This document shows positions 12,720 through 24,849 of a stretch of 64,000 bases of DNA, one piece after another. A program made the translations under genes and the position numbers. Source of the DNA: Triglochin maritima (lineage: Eukaryota; Streptophyta; Magnoliopsida; Alismatales; Juncaginaceae); contig OY821774.1 of assembly GCA_963682175.1 (NCBI GenBank), positions 44,840,201 through 44,904,200 on the forward strand. Direction: 5' to 3'. The notes beneath the pieces were generated by a model. It saw nothing but the letters and a program-made list of their open reading frames with translations, ran no database searches and had not been told where the DNA came from. The first letter of the stretch is position 1; every line of letters starts with the position of its first letter.

Positions 12720-14251
12720 CCAGTGAATGTGGCACGTAGAAAGGTTACGTGATTTTTGTTGACAAAATTTCTATTTAGAATTAGCTCAAATGAACTGGTG
12801 TTAGTGATAGCTTTCATAAATATTTTTTTCAATGATTCTTTACCTATTTATTTCTAGTTTTCTATGCTTTAATTCACATTCAGTTGATTTTTTTGTGGGT
12901 TTTTGGAGAATCCTTGGATTCTAACTAACATTTTTGTTCTAGTAACCAGTTTGAGACCTCATTAGGTGAGTTTTCTCCGATTTCGTCCAATATTTAAAAT
13001 GTTAAGTTGTTTCAATCCTCAGTGTACCCGGATATATGCAAGACTATATGAACCAGCAACCTCCCCAAGAACCACCAGGATAAGATTTGTTTCCCCCATT
13101 TAGTCTAGTTGATCAATTGGTTGTGTCGACCATTAACTTCACCTATTCCGATGGCATTGCTTGTGTTGAGAGGCTAGTCTTACATTGGACAATTGCTTTA
13201 TTCTTTTGACTTAGAACAACTTGGGTATGTCCACTTAAATTCGATGTTTTCAGTTGGAAACCCACATTTTATTATGGTATTAGAGCAAAATGGTTGATGG
13301 CCGGTCCAACACGTCCACCCATCATAAACATACACGTTGGACTTGTGAGATGTGTCTTGGTGGGGAGTCCTGAAAATTGTTCAAATTGCTGAGAATAGTC
13401 CCGCATTAGACAGTTTTAAAGATAATAAACTTAGCAGTAAGTTATTTGTTAAATGCATATGTTCCGAACCAAATTCCTGTATCATAGATTTCAGCTACTA
13501 ACAAGGCATTTTACTTCAACAAGGGGCAGAGCACCCTTTTTCAATGTCCAAAAATTAGAAAGAGCTACTAATAGTCAACCACTTGCTGGAAGTTAACAGA
13601 ACTTTTGAAGAAATGTGTAGTCCCTGGGATATGAGGTGCATTTCACAATTCTTCTTTCTTTGAGCTTCTTGTGTCACTGAATAAGAAAGGAAAAAAGGTC
13701 ATACACTGTAATCACACCTAAAAACAAAGATATGGAAATTTAATCAAGTTTGCAGGAAAAACTAAAAACAACAGCGTAACATTACTTGGTGCCTTGAGAA
13801 TGCTTGGGTTATATGTTGTAATTTTACTTTACAGTCTTACAGTTTGGTTCAACAAACTTCTTCGTGTTCAATTGTATATTGATTCCTTACAATTACTTTG
13901 TCCATAAGTGCGGGTCATCTCACCACTAGATTGAAAAGCGATTTGGAGTTCGGCTTGTCTTGAAGACATTGAATCATTGGGAGTCTGGGATAAATCATTG
14001 CTGCTAACTGCTAAGGTAGTTGGGACAAATCTGATGGTGGATTTGTATTAGTATTTTACATTTTCATTAGTAGGTAAAGCTACTGAGCGAACGTAAGTTG
14101 TAAGATTTTGAAGTGAAAAGAAGCTATATACATGAATTCTGAAGATTAGCATTAAGAACATAGTACAATTATGCCGAACAAAAAATACAATAAAGATGAT
14201 GAATCTAAGAATAGACGTCCTTATAGAGTTGGAGATGTAAGTTGTCTGGAC
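12720..14251. other. Intergenic region between the RlmI-like gene and folB, with an LTR remnant
   Basis: The 3' ends of the two genes converge here. The only structured item is TGGTATTAGAGC at 13275-13286, one base from the initiator-tRNA-Met primer-binding site, shortly after an LTR-like end (...CCCACA). This suggests a decayed plus-strand retroelement fragment around 13150-13300. No gene is seen. Confidence 0.4.
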
Positions 14252-15152
14252 TCACCTTGAGGTATTTTTCTTGTTGTACCTGATTATCTCAATGCCTATG
14301 AAATCTATATTACGGTACATAGCAACATGAGGTTTCCCAATTTTAACTCGGATGGCAGATATCTTAGGGCACTTCTCAAATGTCAATTTTGCAATTGTCT
14401 CTGCCACAGTTTCGACAAGATTGTAAGGTTGACCTTCCACAACATCTTTCACTATCCTGCAACATGGATAAATTGTTGTTACTTAGAGTTTCCCCAGTGT
14501 TATTGTCCTTTAATCAGGATTATCAGATTTTCATCTTTCTAATTCATTTATTTTTTATCTAGGCGGGTTGTAGATCTTGTAGTTTCTTTTGTTCTAATGT
14601 ATAGTTGAGGTTGTCCTTCAGAATTTTTTGTTTAGGTGAAACATGTACGACGATGCAACTTAACATATGCGTGGTACCATTAGGAAAATCAGAAGACATT
14701 TTTTATGACTTGTAGACCTACGTTATTCATGTTCTTTTCCAGGTGTTTCTGTCCTAATCTATTGCTCGATTCACAAGAAATATGTCCTATGAAGTAAGAC
14801 TATTGGAAAATTGAAGGACATCTTCGACTTATGACCATGACTTGTAGATCTTAAGTTTCCTCATCTAACAATGATGATTTAGAGTTACAACCTTATATAT
14901 TTGTTGAGAAACCAATCAGTTGAAGTTGTTGGGGGATGAAAAGTAGATTTTGTACCTGTAAACCTCAGTATAGCTGAAGGTGTGAGCTAAATCATCAGTC
15001 TCCCCTGCCTTCCTCATGTCTAGCCAAGCATCCAAATCCACCACGAACTTTTGACCCAACTCCTTTTCATCTGGCTTCACCCCATGGAATCCATGGAACT
15101 TCAAGCCTCTCAACATCAACTTGTCCCCAACAGGTAGCCCTCCATCCCCCAT
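14252..15152 (-). CDS. FOLB: Dihydroneopterin aldolase (FolB)
   Basis: Two minus-strand exons, 14956-15152 and 14252-14456, join as AG|G (Arg) to give 133 residues, close to the usual plant FolB length of about 120-150. The protein begins MGDGG...GDKLMLRGLKFHGFHGV, where the Tyr/His-Gly region near the start is the FolB signature. It continues with KFVVDLDAW, the central LVETVAETIA helix and the late KIGKPHVA strand. FolB cleaves 7,8-dihydroneopterin to 6-hydroxymethyl-dihydropterin and glycolaldehyde in cytosolic folate synthesis, and acts as a homo-octamer. No transit peptide is seen, as expected. The start is the ATG at 15152; a possible acceptor (TATACAG) lies about 15 bases upstream, so a 5'UTR intron is possible. 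A perfect-looking donor, AAG|GTGAGT, overlaps the stop codon. Confidence 0.92.
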
Positions 15153-15469
15153 CACCACCTTTTGCTCTGTATAACAATAATGTAGTGATTAGCCTTGTAC
15201 TCTCAGTGAAAGTAAGATGGATGGGGGCTCAGATCTGCTTGGTTATTTTGTCCTTTCTAGAGACGATTTTGTTTATAGATAGATATTGTAAGTATAGTTG
15301 AATAAGCAATTCAGATTGGCTGTCGGCTGAGTAGAAGGGGATTTTTGTCTAAGTGAAGAACAATAAAATAATAATAAAAAACAAATGATTGATGATCGTG
15401 TTGGGATTTGAGTCATTTGACTCGACTTGGGTGTCGTTCAGCGGAGCATTTTTATTGGGATGGGTTCTT
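15153..15469. other. folB upstream region
   Basis: This is the presumed promoter of folB on the minus strand, ending where the satellite-like array begins. No other gene or distinct motif is recognised. Confidence 0.4.
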
Positions 15470-16425
15470 GACCATTCTTATTTTTCTACATTTCTTGAGG
15501 GATGCAAAAATACTATTGTATTTTTAAAGATGAAAGGTTAAACAATTGTTTATAGATAAAGATATCAAGATTTTATTGTTTTCAAGTAAAAAATTAAAGG
15601 TTGTAGCTTATTAAATTTGATAAAAATATTAATAAGAAAAATCTAATATTTTCTTTTTTTAGGAGGTGTAAAGATACAAATGTATGTTTAGGAGGTGTAA
15701 AGTCCCCGTAATTATGTAGAGATATTTTGATTCTATCGTTTTCGAGAAAAAAAAATCAAAGACTAACTCAAACAATTTAATAAAAAAAATCAATATTTAA
15801 AAATTAAGATTCATTTCATCTTTTTGATAAAATATAAACATGAAAATTCTTGACATTTTTCTTTTTTAGGAGGTACAAAGATATTAATGTATTAAGATGA
15901 AAAGGTTAAGTTGCCGCATATATACAAATTAATTTAGATTTTATCGTTCTCGAGGAAAAATTCATTTATACTAAGATATTTAGACTTTTATCATTTTTTG
16001 AGAAAAAATGATAGTTTTTAGACCACAAAATTTGATTAAAAATATCTATATATCGTTATTGAGATTTTATGGTTTTCAAAGAGAATAAAAGACAAACCTC
16101 ACGAAATTTGATAAAAAATCTAAATTTGACTAATTTATTTTACTTCATTTACTTAGAAGTGTAAAGATAGTAACGCATATTCAAAGATGAATTTTTTAGC
16201 GGTTGGCTGCAATATCGAGATAATAAATGTTTACCATTAAAAGGGAAAAATGGAATACTAGCTCACAACATTTGAAAAAAAATCTAACTTTTAACGGCAT
16301 GAAAATTTCTATTGTCCTAATAGTTTTAGAGATTTAATTTTTTTTGTTAAAGCAGAAATAGTTACACCATCGTATTTGTACAGAGATATTTAGATTTCAT
16401 CGTTACCGAGGAAAAAACAAAGACT
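15470..16425 (-). repeat. Degenerate AT-rich satellite, inverted arm
   Basis: Words such as aggaggtgtaaagata, tattaagatgaaaaggttaa and atttttatcgttctcgagg recur here. They are reverse complements of the words that define the units to the right (catcttaaaatatt, cacctctaaaaaa, tttatcgataaa). The copies are diverged, and spacing is irregular. The orientation changes at about 16425. Confidence 0.65.
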
Positions 16426-18875
16426 TAAAATATTGATTAGCATCATTAGACCACTCATATGATGACATTTTATCATTAATTTTAAAAGCTTCTTATTTTT
16501 ATCAAAATTTATGTGTTATAACTTATATCCTTTAGGTTTTATCGATAAATATAAAATCTAAATATTTTCTTTGCACACATAAGTTTAACGTTTCCATCTA
16601 AAAATATTCAGTAACAATAACATCGTTACATCTCTGAAAAATGAAGAAATATGAAACCTTTAGGTTTGGTGAGCAACCTTTAGGTTTCTCAAAGATTAAT
16701 GTCTTTTGATAAACACATGCATTCAAAGTTTTCACCTTAAAATATTCATTAGTATCGTTAAACCTCTAAAAAAATTACATTTTTTATGAATTTTAAAAGT
16801 CTAGTGTCCTTTATCAAATTACGTGAGATACACTTATACCTTTGGGAGTTTACCAAAACAATAAAAATATGAATATATTTTGATAGACACCTACGTTCCA
16901 TTTTTTTCATCTTCGAATATTCACCTGGTATCATTGCACCTCTCACAAATATCTTTCAATAGTCACTTGGGTTTAATATTTTCATCTTAAAATATTCATT
17001 AGTATCATTTTCATCTTAAAAAAAATGAACACTCATTAAAAAAAAATTCAAAATTGATTTTTTTCAGTGAGTTATAATAACCTTTGAATTTTTGGACAAA
17101 TGCAAAATCTAAATATTTCTCTTCACACATATATGTTTAACATTTCAATATGAAAATATTCACTAGTATTATTACACCTAAAAAACGAAGAAATATGACG
17201 AGTTATAAAATTTTATCAAATTTAATGACCTATAACATATGGATTTTATCGGAAAATGCAAAAGTTAAATATCTCTCTTCACACACATATTTTTAACAAT
17301 ATCTTAAAAAAATTAGGGTTATTTGCTTGGGAACACTTAGCATAAAAGTCATATTGGTCTTGTACACTCCAAATTTACGACATTTCACTCCTCCTTCACG
17401 TTACTGTTCTTAGATATCGTCATCCATCCGTCAACGTTACTGTGCCAACCACCACCACACAAAAACCCCTCGTGGACTCAAACTTTCATTAATTACAACT
17501 CCCTCCCCAAATCTTCCGTCTGTCGGTTGGTTTCCACCACCACCAAATCTCCTCCGTTTTCGAGGACTTCACTGAGAGAGTCATCTGTGTGGTGATATGT
17601 TGCCAGAAGGAGGTGAGGACTTTTGGTGTCGTTAATTTAGAATACACAAAATCAAAATGATTTTTATGCAAATGCACCCAAGTAAAATCCAAAAACTCAA
17701 GTGTACAGATCCAGTAACACTATGTGCAAGTGCGCCCAAGCCAATAATCCAAAAAACTTATCAGTATCATTAGATCTCTCAAACAATAATGAAATATTAC
17801 GATTTTTAAAAACTAATTGTCTTTATCAAATTTCGTGAGGTATATAATTTTTGAGCTTTAACGAAAAATCAAAATCAAAATATCTTTGGATAGCCACATG
17901 TGTTCCAACTTTTTAATCTTAAAATATTGATCCGTTCCATTAGAAAACTAAAATGACAACATAATATCTTAAGTTTTAAAAGCTCTTTTTTTTCATCAAA
18001 AACTGTGTCACGACCTTTTGGGTTTTATCGATACGTGTAAAATCTAAATATATTTATTTACGAATATATGTTTAATATTTTCATCTTAAAATATTGATTA
18101 CTATTATTACACCTATGAAATGATGACATTATATTAGCAATTTTAAAACTCATCATTTTATCAAAATCCGTGTTATATTATATAGCATTTGGAGTTTATC
18201 AATAAATGTGATTAAATATCGTTTTTTACACACATGTTTAACAATTCAATATATAAATATCCAGTAATATCATTACACCACTAAAAAATTGAAGAAATAT
18301 TATGGGTTTTAAAAATTATGTTTTTTAACAAATTTCTTAAGTTATAGACTTTAAGTTTCTCGAAAATAATATAATATAAATGTTTTCGATAGTCACATGT
18401 GTTCAACTTTTTCATCTGAAATTATTCATTAGAATCATCAAACTCCTAAAAAATAAAGAAGAATATTACGAACTTTAAAAGATGAGTATTTTTATATTAT
18501 CAAATTACGTGTTTATAACTTTTGAATTTTACGGAAATAAATAAAATCTAAATATTTTTCGATAAGCACATATGTTCAACTTTTCATCTTAAAATATTGA
18601 CCAGAATCATTAAACCTCTCAAATGATGACATAACATCATGAATTTTAAAAACTCATTGTTTTTATTAAATTTTGAGTAAAATTTAAATATCTTTCTTTA
18701 CACATATTTGTTTAACACTTTCATCCAAAAAAAATTCATTAGCATCTTTTCACCTCTCAAAAATGAATAAATGTTACGAGTTTTAAAAACTGGTTTTTTA
18801 ATATAAATTTCATGAGTATAGCCTTTGGATTTTGTCGATAAATGAAATTTAAATATCTTTCTTCACACATATTAT
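16426..18875 (+). repeat. Degenerate AT-rich satellite, forward arm
   Basis: The anchor catcttaaaatattcattagtatc recurs, in variants, near 16423, 16597, 16736, 16911, 16986, 17149, 17757, 17928, 18084, 18246, 18415, 18587 and 18722, so most units are about 135-175 bp. Each unit reads: anchor, a Cys-type acacctctaaaaaa run, a gaagaaatattacgagttttaaaaac or gatgacatnatatc block, then tttatcaaattncgtg, and a tail of either catgtgttcaac or cacacatatgtttaac. Two tail types imply two subfamilies. An insertion interrupts it at about 17330-17756. No gene is present. Confidence 0.75.
17330..17756. mobile_element. Non-satellite insertion within the array
   Basis: The AT-rich units stop at about 17330 and resume at about 17757. 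The insert is more balanced in base composition and carries phrases such as tgcacccaagtaaaatccaaaaactc and gcgcccaagccaataat. Similar phrases occur near 23570-23630 and 26216-26300, which suggests a dispersed repeat. Terminal repeats and a target duplication were not identified. Confidence 0.45.
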
Positions 18876-20136
18876 AAAAGTAAAAGAAGTCAAAAATGGA
18901 TATTAACTGAAATAACTAACTCGATGTCTCAATTAAAATATATAATAAGGTCAAAGTCAAAATACAATGCGGAATGGAAATACAAGAACTCTGACTACAT
19001 AACTACTGAGAGGAGTAGGAAAAATACATGACAACTGAGCTCAACAGATCCAGTCCACGCGTCCCAAGCCCAAGTCGTCTCCAGTCACCTACTATGTTCC
19101 ACCTGCACACGAATATGCACGCCTGAGTCTCGAACAACACCCAGTACACCACCCCAACCCCGACACCGAACAAGGTCTAGCCGTCCCTGATGGCTCACAC
19201 TGGTCTCGTGTTCCAAAGCGGTCACGCGCCCAGCGAGGTCGAGCGTGCACCTCGAACCCTACCGTGCATCCAACCCACAAGGAAACACTCAACCCGCTCT
19301 CACGGCAGAACTGTCACACGTCCCAAGGCAACCACGCGCCCAGCCAGACCCTCACATTCCTCATAATTCACAATTCTCATTAGTTTAGTGGAATAAAAGT
19401 AATTTACCCAATTATAATTCATTTATTCAAATACAATTGAATTGAGAGTTTTTTTACAGCAATTAATCCAATTATTACACAATTAAAACAATATAATTAA
19501 ATCCCAGGTTTTTTCTGCAATTAATCAAGTTATTAGTTTATTCAATCAAATACTCATAAATTCAGAGTTTATTCCGCAAAAAAACAATTAATTCTTTACT
19601 AATCAAATACAACTAAATTTCATGGATAACATGCAAAATGTCAAATTAATTCATTCAACCCCAATTATCAACAAAATCAAGTATCAAATGCAAAATACCC
19701 AAACAAAACCCAACACTCGGCCCAATCACAAACCCTAGCCGCCAGCCAACCTCTGATCGGCTGTTGCGCCAACAATCACGACCACCACCACCGGCGTGGT
19801 GCGCACGGCCTGCCTGGTCGTGCGCGCACCAGCTGCGCGTGGATGTGCAACCCCCGCCGTCGATTCCGACCGGTCCTCCACCCTGCTAGCTTCCTCCCTA
19901 CGACGCCCTACACTCCTCCAACACGGAACCGAAGCTACATGGGCGGGTGGCATACCTCGACGAAGAAGAAGAAGTAGAAGACCGGAGAAGAGGACGATTC
20001 CCCTCTGTGCCTACGCACGGACGCTGAGCTCGCTGGAGAGGGTCATCGGAGTCGCCGGGGTTGAGGAGGAAGGATGTGGGAAAAAATGGTTAGGGATTTG
20101 GAGAGGGAGAGAGATGAGGGTGAAGGAATTTATACA
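18876..20136 (-). mobile_element. LTR-like fragment inserted in the satellite array
   Basis: This GC-richer block breaks the satellite, which resumes with tgtttaacaatttcatcttc at 20137. Its layout follows that of the gypsy-type LTR at 26622: a tcaaaaatggatatt...gactacataactactg opening, a C-rich middle, and an end with ggcatacctc followed by a purine-rich stretch. It lacks the CGGTCGACCG words of the other LTRs. The likely reading is a solo or truncated LTR of a related gypsy family on the minus strand. The exact ends and duplication are unresolved. Confidence 0.5.
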
Positions 20137-20350
20137 TGTGTTTAACAATTTCATCTTCAAATAGTCACCAGTATTATTAGAACTCTCAAAAATTAAGAAA
20201 TATGAATAATTTTAAAAACTAAGTGTTTCTATAAAATTTCGTAAGTTATAGCATTTGAACTTCGTAAGTTGTGGTATTTGAAAACAATAAAATCCAAATA
20301 CCTTTGATAGACACGTGCTCAACCTTTTAATCTTAAAATATTGATTTGTA
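20137..20350 (+). repeat. Right remnant of the satellite array
   Basis: Forward-arm words resume (tcatcttcaaatagtcaccagtattattag, then atcttaaaatattgattt near 20330), showing that the array existed before the insertion at 18876-20136. Confidence 0.65.
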
Positions 20351-21511
20351 TCGTGACCATTTTGACATAATATCACGAGTCTTATAATATTGTTGACCAT
20401 TTTGATACTATGTGAAATATGTGGTACACTACATGGAAAAGTCATCGTATTTATAGTATGTGAAATATGGTTACCGTCTCTACAAAACTCAAGTACTTAA
20501 GTAAAGTGATAGTGAATTCAACTTTATTTTAAAGTGTTGTACATATTTTGTATTTAACAATGTTAGACTATTTAATCAACAAAAATATAGGAATCATGAA
20601 AACTATTTCTTTCTCTCTATAATGAAAAACTTAAATTCCTTGAGAGCATAGTTTAGTTTGACCTGTAAGCAAAAAATAGAAATGTTTGTGGGATTCTCGA
20701 GATATAGATCTCCCGTCTCCGTCGTGGTGAACTTGAGTTCAAATTACGCATTTTAATAATATACAACCATGCTGAGTTTTTTGTTTGGCTAGCTGATTTG
20801 ATAATGTGAATTAGGACGGTAATGGCAAATAGTATTAACGCCACAATTTAATTTTTTGATATTATCTTTTGAGTCCAACTTTATTTGTTTCTCCATGGAG
20901 GAATCATTCTCAAAGTATAAGTGTGCTTGAAGCTTAAGCTATCATGCCTTTACGAGAGATTTGAACAGATATCACTCCCCTGAAAAGTTAAACCTTCACT
21001 TTACGAAATACCAATTTACTTGAAGCTATCAAGCCTTTAATTGATACTGTCGAGGTTTAAACAATCATACTAGACTTGACTAGTTCAACCGGTTGAACCA
21101 CGAACTTGCTAGGTGTTGAGTTCAATCCGCATGCTATAGCATAGTGCATCTATATAGTCCAATCAAATTCAAAACGAAAAAAAAACTTGAACAATTTCAG
21201 ATTCGTAACCCAATAATACCCATACGACGTTATGCTGATATTGAGGTTCAACCATTTAAATAACTGTTACCATTCATCAAGTAGCTCGACAAGCTCGACG
21301 TACAGTCGAAAACTTTAGTTGTGATATATGTCCTTCAGTTTAGATTCTATTATTATTATACATTTTCAAGTCTTAAAGATGATATTAGGTTCGAGGTTAT
21401 GTATCAACTATATATTAATGAGATCTGGAAAAAGAAAAGGTCGAAATTTCATTTTAGCATCAAACTTAAAACTTTGGTACTTCATCAGAAACTTATAAGA
21501 TGGATATATAA
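20351..21511. other. AT-rich intergenic stretch
   Basis: No gene is recognised. Positions about 20480-20570 hold a decayed segment resembling the short LTR of the TRIM-like element at 58239 (aaaactcaagtacttaagt...gtgttgtac...aacaatgttagac). Otherwise I see nothing. Confidence 0.4.
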
Positions 21512-23290
21512 TGTTAGACCCTAACCCGTGATTAGTGGTTTAATCCTGTGATTAGTGGGGGTTTGCATGGGGAAGGGAAGAGGAGACGTGAACAGTGGCC
21601 TGCGGGGTAGGGTGATGGGTTGGAGGTGGCTGTGATGATGAGTTTTGGGTGGGGTGTTAAGAGAAAACGTTTTTCTCTTTCTCCTTTCCTTCTTCCTTTT
21701 CTTTCACTTAATCTCTCTCTCTCATTTCCTTTCATTCCTTTCCGGCGACCAGAGGTGGTTGAGGCGACTCCAGCGGGTGGTGTCGAGCATGACGTTGCGG
21801 ACACGCGGACGTGAGGTGCGTTGGAGCGGGAGTGCTGTCGGGCGTCGACGTTGAGCGGATCTCCGACGCGCTCTGTCTTCTTCTTGAGGTATGTCGACTT
21901 ACTAGTGTGATTTTATTGTTCCCCACGTTGGTGAGAAGTTGTGGTCGATCGCGGGAGGCCGGAGACCTCGCCGGGGACGAGAGAACGACGTAAAATCCTT
22001 GGCTGGTGCAAGGTTGCTGTCGACCAACGGTCGACCGGTTTTACTGTTTTGCCCAACTTTAACCAACACCGGTCGAACGATGCCGATGTGGCGGTCGACC
22101 GGTTGCTTGTGTGCTGGTGAGTTGGAGGCTTATTGTCGGATTTTGGTCGACCGTCCCTTGTTTTTGGGTCGACCGGAACTTAAGTGTACTTGATAATATT
22201 GCATACTGTTCGACCGTTTTTGATATATCGTTCGACCGTTAGATGACGTAGACTATTAGAATGACCCTGGTAGATTTCGGTCGGCCGAGACCCCTGAGTC
22301 GGTCGACCGAATAGACTTGTTGATTTTGACCTCGTGTTCGGTCGATCGGTTTTAGACTGTTGTTCGACCGTTTGGACTTAAGTGACGCGTAGAATAGTTC
22401 GACCGTTGTAGACTTTCGGTCGACCGAACCTATTGGGGATGGTAGACCGGTTAGGCTTTTCCGGTCGACCGTTTGTGTGCAGAATTGAATTCCTGGTCTT
22501 TGTGATTGTGTCAACTCTGTCCACAGAAACCTTTGTCATCGCTTAGAGCGTGAGACGGGAGGTGACGGCAGGTACGTGCTCATGCCGCCCCAAGGACCGC
22601 CGTGTGGAAGAGTGTGGACACTTGAGTCGCGCCACCTCCGTGATGGACCGTGGTGTGACGTGTAGTTGTTTGACTCTCTGTAGAGTAGTAGACCTGTGGG
22701 ATCGCGGATCCCAATGCGTGTTGACCCATGGCTCGTGGAGCATGATGACCTTGTAGACTACGGTCTGGACCCGTCCGATGTTGTGCCAGACGTATGTTGT
22801 ACCGCCGATGTTGTGCCGACGATGTTGTTCCGGTGATGATCCCCGACTGGGAACCTATCTTGGGATGTTGACCGACCAGGCTACGGCTCCGTCGAGGTGG
22901 TGTAGACCACGTGGTTACCTTCGCGGAAGTGCGGACGCTCCTCACCGATCCCTTTGGCTCGAGTAGTCGCGTGTGGGGGGTGAGTCGCGTACTGTCCGTA
23001 AGACCGTATGTGCCTACGGTAGGTTTCCGATGGAGACCCGTTGTTGTTGCTGGACTGATGTCCTTGTGGACTCTGTTGAGGGTCGTTATTGTTGTTGGAC
23101 TGATGTCCTTGTGGACCCTGTTGATGGTCGTTATTGTTGTTGGACTGATGTCCTTGTGGACCTTGTTGAGGGTCGTTATTGTTGTTGGACTGAGGTCCCG
23201 TTTACCCTTGGAGGGATTTGATGCATTGCAGATGTGATATGACATGCTACTAGTATGATAGGTTCATTTACCTATCGTTGTTGTCGGTGA
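21512..23290 (+). mobile_element. LTR fragment of the CGGTCGACCG-rich gypsy family
   Basis: It opens TGTTAGACCCTAACCC at 21512, matching the reversed end of the solo LTR at 26622-28430 (TGTTAAGACCTAATCCC). It then follows the same order: a pyrimidine-rich stretch, a block dense in GGTCGACCG and GTTCGACCG words (about 22010-22480), then GC-rich sequence. The far end is not clean; similarity fades near 23290 at a purine-rich tract. The orientation is opposite to the elements at 26622 and 30543. Long open frames on both strands inside it are by-products of base composition. Confidence 0.65.
23040..23200 (+). repeat. 45-bp tandem repeat, about 3.5 copies
   Basis: The phrase GTTGTTGGACTGATGTCCTT recurs with exact 45-bp spacing (ggac at 23052, 23097, 23142 and 23187). 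Because 45 is a multiple of three, the repeats stay open in several frames. It lies inside the LTR-like segment. Confidence 0.85.
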
Positions 23291-23445
23291 TGACCTCAAA
23301 GAGAGAGAAGAAGAGAGAGGATTAAAGAGAGAGAATGAGAGAGAACTGAAGAGACTGAGAGAGAGATGGTAGAGAGAACTGAATAGACTGAGAGAGAGGA
23401 GAGTGAAGAGAGAGAAATGGAGAGAGAGAGAGTGTGGTAAAGAGA
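23290..23445. repeat. GA-rich low-complexity tract
   Basis: It is an almost pure run of GAGAGA, GAGAGAA and GAGAACTGAAGAG words. It marks the degraded end of the preceding LTR-like segment. Confidence 0.85.
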
Positions 23446-24359
23446 GGATTGCTTGATTTTGGGTTTTTCGTTTTCAATTTTTTATTTAACACTAAGGACA
23501 TCTTAAATTTTAGACAATATTTTTTGCAAAATTTCTAATGACAACAATAACAGAGTGGATCCTACAAATGGTGGAGGTGCACCCAAATAATTTGAAGTGA
23601 AATGTAGATGCACACAAGCCAATAATGAAAATGCAGGTGTAAAGACCCCAGTGAAGAAGAGTCTAAGGACAATGAAAGAAGATTTTGATTTCAGCGGTCA
23701 CAGAAGATATTAAGCCACAAATATTGTAACGAATCAATTTGAACTTCTAAACGTGGCCCGCGAATTACATAAATCGTCCGAGCCAATTATCATTTTGCTC
23801 TTCTCTCTATTTTACTTTTTCTGCTCCTAATAGGCTCTTTTCTTTTCATACTACAACACAAATAATCACGAAAAATAAAATCAGAGTAGGAACACGAGAG
23901 TGGCAGGCTGGAGGGCACGTTATCCCCCCTCCCCCCAGCAAAGCGAGCGAGCAGAGGGAGGGCACTTTGCAAACGTTTTTTTGTTTCGACACCCTATTAT
24001 TGTACTCCGGATATTGATCCGTTTACCCGTTTATTTACGTTTGTGTTTTTTTCCTCTCCGTCACCACTGAAATCTTACAACAGAACATGAAATAATTTGA
24101 AATAACACACCATACAAAATAAAATAAAAATAAATAAAAATGGGGCGTATGGCTTGTATACCCCCATGCGTCGAAGCCAGACGCCGTAGTTGGGTTTTTT
24201 ATTTAAATTTTACGTCGGATTTGGACGGTTTGTCAGACATTTCCTTGGTGTTTGTACTGGAATTGAGAGTAATTAGGAGAGTGAGGGTAATTGAGAGACC
24301 GGACGAAATGAGTATTAAATGGAATATAAAGTGCAAAATAATAATTGACACATACGATC
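23446..24359. other. Intergenic stretch
   Basis: No gene is recognised. The phrases gtgcacccaaataattt and cacacaagccaataatg near 23570-23630 match the dispersed repeat noted at 17330 and 26216. Confidence 0.4.
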
Positions 24360-24362
24360 TAA

Positions 24363-24846
24363 GACCATCCTTACTCGTAAAAAAAATAGCAGGCTCCCGA
24401 AACACGTCAACACATCCAAACACATCTCACATCCACGTCTTTTGCCCGTGTGGAAAATTGGGCAAAACCACCCAATTTTTCACCCGGACGGGTGGATCAG
24501 GGGGCACGTGGTGCCCCCTGGTTGGTTTATTTATATATATAATGTTTTAAAAAATGTTAAAAATGTTTTAAAATTTATTTTAAATCGCTTTTTTCAAAAA
24601 AGTTTTTATTAAAATATGTTTTTTTGTTTTGTTTTTTTAATTTTAATATTTTTTGTGTGTTTTACCTAGAATTGATCCCCAAATGACGTGAATGTGAGAG
24701 AATGTAGGACGCTTATGTTGTTTCTGGGTATAGTTAAGGAAAATTTAGGGAGTTGGTTTGTGCTGACGTGGCAGAGAGAAAAACTGATGCGGCTGAAAGA
24801 GAAAATAGGACCCCCGAATACTGTCAGGGCACTGCTAAAGATGATC
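24363..24846. mobile_element. Candidate miniature inverted-repeat element (TAA duplication) with internal hairpin
   Basis: TAA at 24360-24362 and 24847-24849 flanks a 484-bp segment. It starts GACCATCCTTA and ends, on the other strand, GATCATCTTTA, an imperfect terminal inverted repeat. A 3-bp TAA duplication is what PIF/Harbinger-type elements leave. Inside, 24498-24520 is a perfect 10-bp stem (CAGGGGGCAC / GTGCCCCCTG) with a 3-base loop. The last 27 bases are nearly repeated at about 25065-25092. No transposase is present. Confidence 0.5.
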
Positions 24847-24849
24847 TAA

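Noticed and set aside
19796..20164. 122-codon Arg/Pro-rich frame
   Set aside because: It is a GC-rich part of an LTR-like fragment; composition explains the open frame.
22580..23245. 221-codon open frame on the minus strand (and a 108-codon one on plus)
   Set aside because: It lies inside an LTR fragment and its repeats come from the 45-bp tandem array; no domain or start context.
24140..24550. 136-codon open frame on plus
   Set aside because: It runs into a miniature element with a hairpin and has no recognisable domain.
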